A stretch of 64,000 nucleotides of DNA, from assembly GCA_001695595.3 (NCBI GenBank), contig MBPM02000201.1:1-64000 (forward strand), given 5' to 3'. This DNA comes from Plasmopara viticola (taxonomy: Eukaryota > Oomycota > Peronosporomycetes > Peronosporales > Peronosporaceae). The position numbers and the translations under genes are program-made. Below the pieces are notes generated by a model. That model was not told where the DNA came from. It did no database searches and saw only the letters and a list, made by a program, of their open reading frames with translations. This document shows, in pieces, positions 21,512-32,197 of the stretch (positions are counted from its first letter, which is position 1; each line of letters opens with the position of its first letter).

Positions 21512-22927
21512 ATGCACATTTCCCGCATCGTCGCGCACGCTGCACTTGCTACAGCGATTGCCGCTTCGACGTTTTTGCCCACAGACGCCTCTTTTGGATG
21601 GACGTCCGAGAGTACCAACCAAGCAAAAGTTGCCAACCGTAATTTGGGTGCCGGTAGCGGCCTACGTGGTCCGGTTGAGCAACCTACGCTGAATGAAGAT
21701 AACCAGCAAAACGAGGACGACGGTAACAGTCCGATTGACGGCAGTTTGGTTGCTAGACCCCAAGGTCAGGAACTGACACACAAAGTGGTATCCCGCCTTT
21801 TAGACCTCAGAAGCCGCCTGCCAACAATCCAATCCCTGTCAACCGTCCGAATACCGAACAACCTTTTGTGGGTGGTAACCCACCTAATGGAGGTCAGATG
21901 CCGCTCGGCGATGGTCCGACCAACGATCAATCTTTCGTGGGTGGTAATCCACCCGTTGGAGGTCCAAAGCCCCTGCCAATGGTCCGCTCCCCGGAGCTCC
22001 TTCAATGGCTGGTAATCCACCCTTGGAGGTCCGAAGCCGCCTGCCAATGGTCCCTTGCGAATGGTCAGCTTCCTGGAGTTCCTTCAATGGCTGGTAATCC
22101 ACCCTTTGGAGGTCCGAAGCCGCCTCCCAATGGTCCGCCCCCGGAGTTCCTTCAATGGCTGGTATTCCACCCGTTGGAGGTCCAAAGCCGCCTGCCAATG
22201 GTCCGCTCCCCGGAGCTCCTTCAATGGCTGGTAATCCACCCTTGGAGGTCCGAAGCCGCCTGCCAATGGTCCCCTTGCCAATGGTCAGCTTCCTGGAGTT
22301 CCTTCAATGGCTGGTATTCCACCCCTTGGAGGTCCGATGCCGCCTGCCAATGGTCAGCTCCCTGGAGTTCCTTCAATGGCTGGTAATCCATCCCTTGGAG
22401 CTCCGATGCCGCCTGACAATGGTCCGCTCCCCGGCGCTCCTTTCATGGGTGGTATCCCGCCCATTGGAGGTCCGATGCCGCCCACAAACGGTCCGCTCCC
22501 CGGCGCTCCTTTCATGGGTGGTATCCCGCCCATTGGAGGTCCGATGCCGCCCGCAAACGGTCCGCTCCCCGGATTTCCTTTCATGGGAGGCAATACGCCT
22601 TTCGGAGCTCCGATGCCGCCTACTATCGGTTTGATCACTGGATACGTACTGCTCAATGGAAACCCGCCTTTTGGACCTCCAATGCTGCCTCCAAATGGTC
22701 CAATTTCTCAAAACCCTTTCCAGGGTGGTAGTCCGCCCTTTGGATCTCCGATGCCGCCTGCCAACGGTCCATTCCCCGGGCAGCCTTTCCCGAGTGGCAA
22801 ACCGCCCCTTGAAGCTCCAAAGCCGCCTACCAAAGGTCCGATCCCCGACCAACCTTTGCAAAAGGGTAATCCACCCCTCGGAGCTCCGATGCCACCTGTC
22901 AACGGTCCGATCTCTGAACACCCATAA
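21512..22927 (+). pseudogene. Secreted Gly/Pro-rich repeat protein, copy 6 (frameshifted)
   Basis: The signal peptide and linker are in frame. A four-C run at about 21758 shifts the frame. More single-base losses lie near 21971, 22021, 22050, 22140 and 22250. The family frame is open from 22307 to the stop at 22925-22927. The 3' half is almost identical to copies 4 and 7. Confidence 0.8.
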
Positions 22928-24683
22928 AAAACGAACACGACCTCAAGAAGTTTATGTGTAACAACGTGAACACCCTTATGCGCTCTTAAGTGTGCCCAGT
23001 GTAAGCGATTCATCAAAGTGGCTTCAATACGATTCGCATTTAACCTTGCTAAATATATGAAATACTGTGACTTTAAATTGTTGGGACAATATTTGACAAT
23101 GTCGTCGTATTCTCTTGGGTCAAATTTCACTCGTCTAATGTTCTAGCTATTGTTCAATTTGGAAGCATCTTATTTCCAACTTAAACTCGCAGAACGAGTA
23201 ATAATACCCTCGGGAAAAGGTATCTATATCAAGAAACGAGAGATCGAATTAAGCTCATTGTGCGCATAAAGAGTTCCTTTGTGACTCGAAATTTTCCAAT
23301 ATACAACGTGCAAATGCAAACAGGAGAAAAGTAAGATCGGATTGGCTATGCAGAATTAAAGCCGACAGCAAATTGTTGGCTTTTACGTAACCAAGGTAGT
23401 ATGTACCCAATATATTCCTAGTGTAAATATCCAGTGTGGAGCTCCTAATAGTCGGCAGCCCTTGTTGTGGCGGCAAAACCCGAGCGAGGACATCAGCCGT
23501 TACACTTTCAATATCTATTTGGGGTGAAGGGAACTGCCATCGCTTGACGGGACCAGCGTACAGCAAACGTATTTTAGGATCCAGGCAAATGAGTTTGCTG
23601 TACTTAGCCCTGTTGAGTTACATATACCCCTGTTGTTTCTACGTGTGGAGCCGGGTCCGTTCAAATTTGGGGCTGAGTAACCTTCTACAAATATTGATCC
23701 AGAGGTTTAGACTTTTTCTATTTGCATGAAAAGAACACCTTTGTCAAGTCATTGATGGACACGGGAGGGGGAAACCGTCATATAAATGTATTTCTTAAAC
23801 GAGTTGTAAGCAGCCACGTATTGATTACCGAATGGATATAGGCCATATCATAGTGTGTTTTTAGTGCATCAGTCCGCTTGAAATGGGTAATGGGTCCATT
23901 GATAACTCCTAATCATAAGTTGGTATGAATATTGCTACAGATCGTAATAGCTAACCTACATATATGAGATGGAAAGCTGGAGAGCGAAATTGACATCTCA
24001 AAGCCCGTCGGAGTCGGGTATTCCATATTTGTGCATCGCGAATATATGACGGCAAATTGCTTAAATTGAGTCCTCGCATCTCAAACTGTGTCACACGACG
24101 CAGCGTCATTCTTAGTCGAGTCAAGAACAAGAGTATCGTTAGTAATAGAGTAATAAGAAAAAATGAAAGGAAAACTCGGATGCGTAACGAGGTTTTATGT
24201 ATTTGCTATCAGGAGAGATATTAAGTTGCACGAATGCAGAGATCAGACTTTTGCATACTATCTTGTCATTATCTTCGCCGTAAGTTGGCGTGTTGGACAC
24301 TTCTGCGAAAGAAAAAGCGCTTTGGATGCGCTTTTAGTCAGAAGATGCTTGCTACCTTGTTGCACACAAGATCTGCAGAAGATGCTGCTCTACCTTGTTG
24401 CACACAAGATCTGCACTTACACTACATGTCGAGCTCGTTTAAAGTAAATGCGCCCCTCCGGAGGAGCTTTCGTCTTAACAGGCCCGTCCCATACGCGAAT
24501 AATTGAGCTTTCATCACTGCATGTCTCGCTGCCCATACCACACTTGGCGGCTGACATTTAACTTCAAGTGTCGCCCCTTGATATCTGTTCCGAACACATT
24601 CTGGTGACGAGCTCCCGTGAGATGATCTCAAGATTTGGTCGACACGATGAGAAATAGTGTGCCCCAAGACCATGCACGCATTC
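22928..24683 (+). repeat. Array spacer and promoter between copies 6 and 7
   Basis: Collinear spacer with a small deletion near 23812 (GTAAGCAGCCACG for GTAAGCAGTGTGCCACG) and the promoter duplication at 24339-24413. No credible gene. Confidence 0.65.
24339..24413 (+). repeat. Short tandem duplication in promoter of copy 7
   Basis: Units of 37 and 38 bases (24339-24375 and 24376-24413), slightly shortened versions of the 40-bp duplication before copies 4 and 6. Confidence 0.8.
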
Positions 24684-24699
24684 ACTCATTCAGCAATTT
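24684..24699 (+). promoter_or_regulatory. Oomycete initiator-like core promoter, copy 7
   Basis: ACTCATTCAGCAATTT, 68 bp before the ATG at 24767. Confidence 0.7.
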
Positions 24700-24766
24700 G
24701 CTAAGCCAAGCAAACAACTTTGCTCGGGAACCAGCTTTCAATACTACCTTCCAGCCTCTTGGAAAT

Positions 24767-26184
24767 ATGCACATTTCCCGCATCGTCGCGCACGCTGCAC
24801 TTGCTACAGCGATTGCCGCTTCGACGTTTTTGCCCACAGACGCCTCTTTTGGATGGACGTCCGAGAGTACCAACCAAGCAAAAGTTGCCAACCGTAATTT
24901 GGGTGCCGGTAGCGGCCTACGTGGTCCGGTTGAGCAACCTACGCTGAATGAAGATAACCAGCAAAACGAGGACGACGGTAACAGTCCGATTGACGGCAGT
25001 TTGGTTGCTAGACCCCCAAGGTCAGGAACTGACACACAAAGTGGTATCCCGCCTTTTGGACCTCAGAAGCCGCCTGCCAACAATCCAATCCCTGTCAACC
25101 GTCCGAATACCGAACAACCTTTTGTGGGTGGTAACCCACCTAATGGAGGTCAGATGCCGCTCGGCGATGGTCCGACCAACGATCAATCTTTCGTGGGTGG
25201 TAATCCACCCGTTGGAGGTCCAAAGCCGCCTGCCAATGGTCCGCTCCCCGGAGCTCCTTCAATGGCTGGTAATCCACCCCTTGGAGGTCCGAAGCCGCCT
25301 GCCAATGGTCCCTTGCGAATGGTCAGCTTCCTGGAGTTCCTTCAATGGCTGGTAATCCACCCTTTGGAGGTCCGAAGCCGCCTCCCAATGGTCCGCCCCC
25401 GGAGTTCCTTCAATGGCTGGTATTCCACCCGTTGGAGGTCCAAAGCCGCCTGCCAATGGTCCGCTCCCCGGAGCTCCTTCAATGGCTGGTAATCCACCCC
25501 TTGGAGGTCCGAAGCCCCTGCCAATGGTCCCCTTGCCAATGGTCAGCTTCCTGGAGTTCCTTCAATGGCTGGTATTCCACCCTTGGAGGTCCGATGCCGC
25601 CTGCCAATGGTCAGCTCCCTGGAGTTCCTTCAATGGCTGGTAATCCATCCCTTGGAGCTCCGATGCCGCCTGACAATGGTCCGCTCCCCGGCGCTCCTTT
25701 CATGGGTGGTATCCCGCCCATTGGAGGTCCGATGCCGCCCACAAACGGTCCGCTCCCCGGCGCTCCTTTCATGGGTGGTATCCCGCCCATTGGAGGTCCG
25801 ATGCCGCCCGCAAACGGTCCGCTCCCCGGATTTCCTTTCATGGGAGGCAATACGCCTTTCGGAGCTCCGATGCCGCCTACTATCGGTTTGATCACTGGAT
25901 ACGTACTGCTCAATGGAAACCCGCCTTTTGGACCTCCAATGCTGCCTCCAAATGGTCCAATTTCTCAAAACCCTTTCCAGGGTGGTAGTCCGCCCTTTGG
26001 ATCTCCGATGCCGCCTGCCAACGGTCCATTCCCCGGGCAGCCTTTCCCGAGTGGCAAACCGCCCCTTGAAGCTCCAAAGCCGCCTACCAAAGGTCCGATC
26101 CCCGACCAACCTTTGCAAAAGGGTAATCCACCCCTCGGAGCTCCGATGCCACCTGTCAACGGTCCGATCTCTGAACACCCATAA
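24767..26184 (+). pseudogene. Secreted Gly/Pro-rich repeat protein, copy 7 (frameshifted in repeats)
   Basis: In frame through the signal peptide, linker and first repeats. The frame breaks near 25311 (the same CCCTTGCG lesion as copy 4), and again near 25396 and 25514. The ORF beginning at 25345 regains the family frame later and reads to the stop at 26182-26184. It is very close to copy 4, so the two probably derive from the same recent duplication. Confidence 0.8.
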
Positions 26185-27076
26185 AAAACGAACACGACCT
26201 CAAGAAGTTTATGTGTAACAACGTGAACACCCTTATGCGCTCTTAAGTGTGCCCAGTGTAAGCGATTCATCAAAGTGGCTTCAATACGATTCGCATTTAA
26301 CCTTGCTAAATATATGAAATACTGTGACTTTAAATTGTTGGGACAATATTTGACAATGTCGTCGTATTCTCTTGGGTCAAATTTCACTCGTCTAATGTTC
26401 TAGCTATTGTTCAATTTGGAAGCATCTTATTTCCAACTTAAACTCGCAGAACGAGTAATAATACCCTCGGGAAAAGGTATCTATATCAAGAAACGAGAGA
26501 TCGAGTTAAGCTCATTGTGCGCATAAAGAGTTCCTTTGTGACTCGAACTTTTCCAATATACAACGTGCAAATGCAAACAGGAGAAAAGTAAGATCGGATT
26601 GGCTATGCAGAATTAAAGCCGACAGCAAATTGTTGGCTTTTACGTAACCAAGGTAGTATGTACCCAATATATTCCTAGTGTAAATATCCAGTGTGGAGCT
26701 CCTAATAGTCGGCAGCCCTTGTTGTGGAGGGAAAATCCGAGTGAGGACATCAGCCGTTACACTTTCAATATCTATTTGGGGGGAAGGGAACTGCCACCGC
26801 TTGACGGGACCAGCGTACAGCAAACGTATTTTAGGATCCAGGCAAATGAGTTTGCTGTACTTAGCCCTGTTGAGTTACATATACCCTGTTGTTTCTACGT
26901 GTGGAGCCGGGTCCGTTCAAATTTGGGGCTGAGTAACCTTCTACAAATATTGATCCAAAGGTATAGACTTTTTTTCTATTTGCATGAAAAGAACACCTTT
27001 GTCAAGTCATTGATGAACAGGGGAGGGGGAAACCGTCATATAAATGTATTTCTTAAACGAGTTGTAAGCAGTGTGC
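26185..27076 (+). repeat. Array spacer after copy 7, left of LINE
   Basis: Collinear with other spacers up to AAGCAGTGTGC (27066-27076), where the LINE is inserted; the spacer resumes at 28224 with the same 11 bases. Confidence 0.7.
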
Positions 27077-28223
27077 TTTTCGGAAAAGGTTGGGGTGACG
27101 CCCTCCTTCCAAGCGCGGGGGCTTAATGCTCGCGCGCTTCGGGCAGGTGCTCTCGGGCATCTGCAGGTCTCTAACGAGTCTCACCCTCGACGCGACGGTC
27201 TCCAGCACCAGGCCAAACCCCCTTCCACGCCCTTAATCGCGCCAACCGCATCCGGATTGGCTCCTTTAATGTGAATTCTCTAGGTTCGAAGCGCAAGAAG
27301 CACGTAACACCCCCGAAGATCTCCGGCGCTACCGCGTCGATATCCTTGGCCTCCGCGAAACCAAGATCTACGATAGAGGTGAGCACCGCATTGATGACTT
27401 CCTTCTAACCCTGAAAAAAAAAAAAAGCCAAGACCGAAGTCACCGAAATCCGCCGCCACTGCAACCCGTCGGGCGCCACTCGACACGCCCGATCCCGAGA
27501 AGAAACCTGGCACCACACTAAGAAGCTCGGAACACTCCTCGGCGATATTAAAAATTTATCCCGACGCAAGTCCCTGGCCACCCTCGCGCTCCACCGCCTC
27601 TGGTCCGTCTGGCTCCGCCCCACGTTCATCTCACCCAAGACACGCATTCGATTGTACAACACCTACGTTCTACCGATTCTGCTGTACAACTGGGCTCTTT
27701 CCAAGTCAGAGCTCCACGGCCTCGAGAGTTTCCATCGCCGCCAGCTTCGCTACGCTCTTGGCTATCGCTACCCCCGACCCATTTCGAATGCAAGACTCTA
27801 CGACCTCTGTGATGAGCGGCCGCTGAGACTACGACTGACACAAGCTCGCTGGCGCCTGTTTGGCCATGTACTTCGCCGCTATCCCGACATTCCAGCTAAC
27901 CTCCAGATGCGTGCCTACTTCTTCTCCACCGCAGCAAAATGGCGCGGACGTCCCCGCACCACGCTCCCCTCGACACTCGACCACAACCTTGTTTCCCGTG
28001 GCTCCGGCTTTCGACTCCGGATAGCACAAGACCTCGAAGTGGTACGTACCCTTGCACAAGACCGAAAGAAATGGAAGACCCATACGACCTCGGGGCTGGA
28101 TGCACTGCCCGCCGAACGAGACTCGACGTATGCGGACACCACTCTATGCCGTGGACTAGCCAGACTGAGCCTAGCACGTGCATACCTTGGCAACGCGATA
28201 ACGTAATACATTACATTACATAC
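27077..28223 (+). mobile_element. Internally deleted LINE (non-LTR retrotransposon)
   Basis: An 1,147-bp insertion flanked by an 11-bp duplication (27066-27076 and 28224-28234), as expected from target-primed reverse transcription. The left part encodes the beginning of an apurinic-type endonuclease (IGSFNVNSL at 27256-27282, then VDILGLRETK around 27337-27368 in another frame). The right part encodes the C-terminal region after reverse transcriptase. The catalytic reverse transcriptase is absent; a run of 13 A near 27413-27425 lies at the probable junction. The 3' end is a short TTACA-type repeat tail (28208-28223). GC content is clearly above the flanking spacer. Confidence 0.85.
27652..28206 (+). 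pseudogene. LINE ORF2 C-terminal fragment
   Basis: 184 codons from the first Met, but the frame is open further upstream (back to about 27430), so this is the tail of a longer product. It shows the usual post-polymerase pattern of LINE ORF2: IRLYNTYVLPILLYNWALS, then FHRRQLRYALGYRYP, then RWRLFGHVLRR. No reverse-transcriptase YADD motif is present in the window copy. It is not expected to function on its own. Confidence 0.85.
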
Positions 28224-29076
28224 AAGCAGTGTGCCACGTATTGATTACCGAATGGATATAGGCCATATCATAGTGTTAGTGCATCAGTCCGCTTGAAATG
28301 AGTAATGGGTCCATTGATAATTCCTAATCATAAGTTGGTATGATAATTGCTACAGATCGTAAAAGCTAACCTACATATATGAGATGGAAAGCAGGAGAGC
28401 GAAATTGACATCTCAAAGCCCGTCGGAGTCGGGTATTCCATATGTGTGCATCGCGAATATATGACGGCAAATTGCTTAAATTGAGTCCTCGCATCTCAAA
28501 CTGTGTCACACGACGCAGCGTCATTCCTAGTATCGAGTCAAGTACAAGAGTATCGTTAGTAATAGAGTAATAAGAAAAAATGAAAGGAAAACTCGGATGC
28601 GTTACGAGGTTTTATGTATTTGCCTATCAGGAGAGATATTAAGTTGCACGAAGGCAGAGATCAAGACTTTTGCATACTTTTTGTCATTATCTTCGCCGTA
28701 AGATGGCGTGTTGGACACTTCTGCGAAAGAAAAAGCGCCTTTGGATGCGCTTTTAGTCAGAAGATGCTGCTTGCTACCTTGTTGCACACAAGATCTGCAC
28801 TTACACTACATGTCGAGCTCGTTTAAAGTAAATGCGCCCCTCCGGAGCTTGATCAAAGCCTTTCGTCTTTACAGGCCCGTCCCATACGCGAATAATTGAG
28901 CTTTCATCACTAATCGTCTCGCTGCCCATACTTCACTTGGCGGCTGACGTTTCACTTCAAGTGTCGCCCCTTTGTATCTGTTCCGTACACATTCTGGCGA
29001 CGAGCTCCCGTGAGATGATCTCAAGATTTGGTCGACACGATGAGAAATAGTGTGCCCCAAGACCATGCACGCATTC
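28224..29076 (+). repeat. Array spacer and promoter before copy 8, right of LINE
   Basis: It resumes exactly where the spacer stopped before the LINE. It contains the conserved inverted repeat (28731-28754). No credible gene. Confidence 0.7.
28731..28754 (+). promoter_or_regulatory. Conserved inverted repeat in array promoters
   Basis: AAAAGCGC and GCGCTTTT form a perfect 8-bp stem around an 8-base loop (CTTTGGAT), about 410 bp upstream of the start codon of copy 8. Equivalent sequences occur in all units; copies 2 and 10-12 have imperfect stems. Its role is unknown: it could be a binding site or only part of the conserved unit. Confidence 0.45.
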
Positions 29077-29092
29077 ACTCATTCAGCAATTT
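29077..29092 (+). promoter_or_regulatory. Oomycete initiator-like core promoter, copy 8
   Basis: ACTCATTCAGCAATTT, 68 bp before the ATG at 29160. Confidence 0.72.
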
Positions 29093-29159
29093 GCTAAGCC
29101 AAGCAAACAACTTTGCTCGGGAACCAGCTTTCAATACTACCTTCCAGCCTCTTGGAAAT

Positions 29160-30665
29160 ATGCACATTTCCCGCATCGTCGCGCACGCTGCACTTGCTAC
29201 AGCGATTGCCGCTTCGACGTTTTTGCCCACAGACGCCTCTTTTGGATGGACGTCCGAGAGTACCAACCAAGCAAAAGTTGCCAACCGTAATTTGGGTGCC
29301 GGTAGCGGCCTACGTGGTCCGGTTGAGCAACCTACGCTGAATGAAGATAACCAGCAAAACGAGGACGACGGTAACAGTCCGATTGACGGCAGTTTGGTTG
29401 CTAGACCCCCAAGGTCAGGAACTGACACACAAAGTGGTATCCCGCCTTTTGGACCTCAGAAGCCGCCTGCCAACAATCCAATCCCTGTCAACCGTCCGAA
29501 TACCGAACAACCTTTTGTGGGTGGTAACCCACCTAATGGAGGTCAGATGCCGCTCGGCGATGGTCCGACCAACGATCAATCTTTCGTGGGTGGTAATCCA
29601 CCCGTTGGAGGTCCAAAGCCGCCTGCCAATGGTCCGCTCCCCGGAGCTCCTTCAATGGCTGGTAATCCACCCCTTGGAGGTCCGAAGCCGCCTGCCAATG
29701 GTCCCCTTGCGAATGGTCAGCTTCCTGGAGTTCCTTCAATGGCTGGTAATCCACCCTTTGGAGGTCCGAAGCCGCCTCCCAATGGTCCGCCCCCCGGAGT
29801 TCCTTCAATGGCTGGAATTCCACCCGTTGGAGGTCCAAAGCCGCCTGCCAATGGTCCGCTCCCCGGAGCTCCTTCAATGGCTGGTAATCCACCCCTTGGA
29901 GGTCCGAAGCCGCCTGCCAATGGTCCCCTTGCCAATGGTCAGCTTCCTGGAGTTCCTTCAATGGCTGGTATTCCACCCGTCGGAGGTCCAAAGCCGCCTG
30001 CCAATGGTCCCCTTGCCAATGGTCAGCTTCCTGGAGTTCCTTCAATGGCTGGTAATCCACCCCTTGGAGGTCCGATGCCGCCTGCCAATGGTCAGCTCCC
30101 TGGAGTTCCTTCGATGGCTGGTAATCCATCCCTTGGAGCTCCGATGCCGCCTGACAATGGTCCGCTCCCCGGCGCTCCTTTCATGGGTGGTATCCCGCCC
30201 ATTGGAGGTCCGATGCCGCCCACAAACGGTCCGCTCCCCGGCGCTCCTTTCATGGGTGGTATCCCGCCCATTGGAGGTCCGATGCCGCCCGCAAACGGTC
30301 CGCTCCCCGGATTTCCATTCATGGGAGGCAATACGCCTTTCGGAGCTCCGATGCCGCCTACTATCGGTTTGATCACTGGATACGTACTGCTCAATGGAAA
30401 CCCGCCTTTTGGACCTCCAATGCTGCCTCCAAATGGTCCAATTTTTCAAAACCCTTTCCAGGGTGGTAGTCCGCCCTTTGGATCTCCGATGCCGCCTGCC
30501 AACGGTCCATTCCCCGGGCAGCCTTTCCCGAGTGGCAAACCGCCCCTTGAAGCTCCAAAGCCGCCTACCAAAGGTCCGATCCCCGACCAACCTTTGCAAA
30601 AGGGTAATCCACCCCTCGGAGCTCCGATGCCACCTGTCAACGGTCCGATCTCTGAACACCCATAA
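29160..30665 (+). CDS. Secreted Gly/Pro-rich repeat protein, copy 8 (intact)
   Basis: 501 aa, the reference copy for subfamily 1. Residues 1-26 look like a signal peptide (HAALATAIAASTFLPTDA, cleavage likely after Ala 26). The next 45 residues are polar, with RNLG at 43-46, GLRG at 50-53 and an acidic NEDDGN at 67-72. This is the spacing of an oomycete RxLR-dEER region but with a degenerate motif. The rest is about 17 tandem units of 23 aa (three of 28 aa) of the type GNPPLGGPKPPANGPLPGAP; the last ends SEHP. There is no membrane anchor. The start is set by the initiator 68 bp upstream; the frame is open 132 bases further but would precede the transcription start. Function unknown; a secreted effector or a wall/matrix protein are both possible. 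Confidence 0.85.
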   Translation: MHISRIVAHAALATAIAASTFLPTDASFGWTSESTNQAKVANRNLGAGSGLRGPVEQPTLNEDNQQNEDDGNSPIDGSLVARPPRSGTDTQSGIPPFGPQKPPANNPIPVNRPNTEQPFVGGNPPNGGQMPLGDGPTNDQSFVGGNPPVGGPKPPANGPLPGAPSMAGNPPLGGPKPPANGPLANGQLPGVPSMAGNPPFGGPKPPPNGPPPGVPSMAGIPPVGGPKPPANGPLPGAPSMAGNPPLGGPKPPANGPLANGQLPGVPSMAGIPPVGGPKPPANGPLANGQLPGVPSMAGNPPLGGPMPPANGQLPGVPSMAGNPSLGAPMPPDNGPLPGAPFMGGIPPIGGPMPPTNGPLPGAPFMGGIPPIGGPMPPANGPLPGFPFMGGNTPFGAPMPPTIGLITGYVLLNGNPPFGPPMLPPNGPIFQNPFQGGSPPFGSPMPPANGPFPGQPFPSGKPPLEAPKPPTKGPIPDQPLQKGNPPLGAPMPPVNGPISEHP

Positions 30666-31940
30666 AAAACGAACACGACCTCAAGAAGTTTATGTGTAAC
30701 AACGTGAACACCCTTATGCGCTCTTCAGTGTGCCCAGTGTAAGCGATTCATCAAAGTGGCTTCAATACGATTCGCATTTAACCTTGCTAAATATATGAAA
30801 TACTGTGACTTTAAATTGTTGGGACAATATTTGACAATGTCGTCGTATTCTCTTGGGTCAAATTTCACTCGTCTCATGTTCTAGCTATTGTTCAATTTGG
30901 AAGCATCTTATTTCCAACTAAAACTCGCAGAACGAGTAATAATACCCTCGGGAAAAGGTATCTATAGCAAGAAAGGAGAGATCGAATTAAGCTCATTGTG
31001 CGCATAAAGAGTTCCTTTGTGACTCGAAATTTTTCCAATATACAACGTGGAAATGCAAACAGGAGAAAAGTAAGATCGGATTGGCTATGCAGAATTAAAG
31101 CCGACAGCAAATTGTTGGCTTTTACGTAACCAAGGTAGTATGTACCCAATATATTCCTAGTGTAAATATCCAGTGTGGAGCTCCTAATAGTCGGCAGCCC
31201 TTGTTGTGGCGGCAAAACCCGAGCGAGGACATCAGCCGTTACGCTTTCAATATTTATTTGGGGTGAAGGGAACTGCCATCGCTTAACGGGACCAGCATAC
31301 AGCAAACGTGTTTTTGGATCCAGGCAAATGAGTTTGCTGTACTTAGCCCTTTTGAGTTACAAATATCCTCATTGTTTCTACGTGTGGAGCCGGGTCCGTT
31401 CGAATTTGGGGCTGAGTAACCTTCCACAAATGTTGATCCTAAGGAATAGACTTTTCTATCTGCATGAAAAGAACACCTTTGTCACGTCATTGATGGACAG
31501 GGGGAAACCGTCATATAAATGTATTTCTTAAACGAGTTGTAAGTAGTGTGTCACGTATTGATTACCGAATGGATATAGGCCATATCATAGTGTGTTTTTA
31601 GTGCATCGGTCCGCTTGAAATGGGTAATGGGTCCATTGATAATCCTTAGTTATAAGTTGGTATGATTATTGCTACAGATCGCAATAGCTAACCTACATAT
31701 ATGAGATGGGTAGCATAAGAGCGAAATTGGCATCTTAAAGTGCGTCAGAGTCGGTGATTCCATATGTGTGCATCGCGAATATATGACGGCAATTTGTGTA
31801 GAACTGAGTCCTCGCATCTCAAACTGTGTCACACGAGGCAGCGTCGTTCCTAGCGTCGAGTCAACAACAAGAGCATCGTTAGTAATAAAGTTAAAAGAAG
31901 AAATGAAAGGAAAAATCGGATGCGTAATGAGGTTTTATTT
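30666..31940 (+). repeat. Array spacer after copy 8, left of Copia element 2
   Basis: Collinear with other spacers but more diverged towards the right (31660-31940). It ends at TATTT, the target duplication of the Copia insertion. No credible gene. Confidence 0.7.
31936..31940 (+). repeat. Target-site duplication of Copia element 2, left
   Basis: TATTT, repeated at 36401-36405 after the 3' LTR; uninterrupted units have a single occurrence in GGTTTTATGTATTTGC. Confidence 0.8.
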
Positions 31941-32086
31941 TGTTAACATTACACCGCTGAATGCATGTTGAACAGGTGGATGGCTTTACAGTAATTACAA
32001 GTACGTCACAATTAGTAATTACATATGGTAGCCATTCCTTGGTCAGGATAAATATATTCACTTCGGTTTTTACTTTCTTCTTAACA
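31941..32086 (+). repeat. 5' LTR of Copia element 2
   Basis: 146 bp, TGTTAACA...TTCTTAACA, with canonical TG/CA ends that form a short inverted repeat (TGTTAA/TTAACA). It differs from the 3' LTR only at GCCATTCC versus GCCATTCA. Confidence 0.92.
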
Positions 32087-32099
32087 GGTTAACAGCCGC
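32087..32099 (+). other. Primer-binding-site position of Copia element 2 (diverged)
   Basis: GGTTAACAGCCGC follows the LTR. It resembles the tRNA-Met half-site of element 1 (GGTTATGAGCCCA), but the ATG at its centre reads AAC. An in-frame TAA at 32090-32092 lies here, so no start codon exists upstream of 32198. Confidence 0.45.
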
Positions 32100-32197
32100 A
32101 AACAACAGCCTCGAATCACCACACCGTCACCGCCATAACTACCAAGCGCACCGAAGTCCTCCTAGGAGATGGTAACTACTACCATTGGGAGTTCAAC

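Noticed and set aside
29028..29159. In-frame extension MRNSVPQDHARIHSFSNLL upstream of the signal peptide
   Set aside because: It contains the initiator motif itself, would bury the signal peptide about 44 residues inside, and is absent or altered in copy 1.
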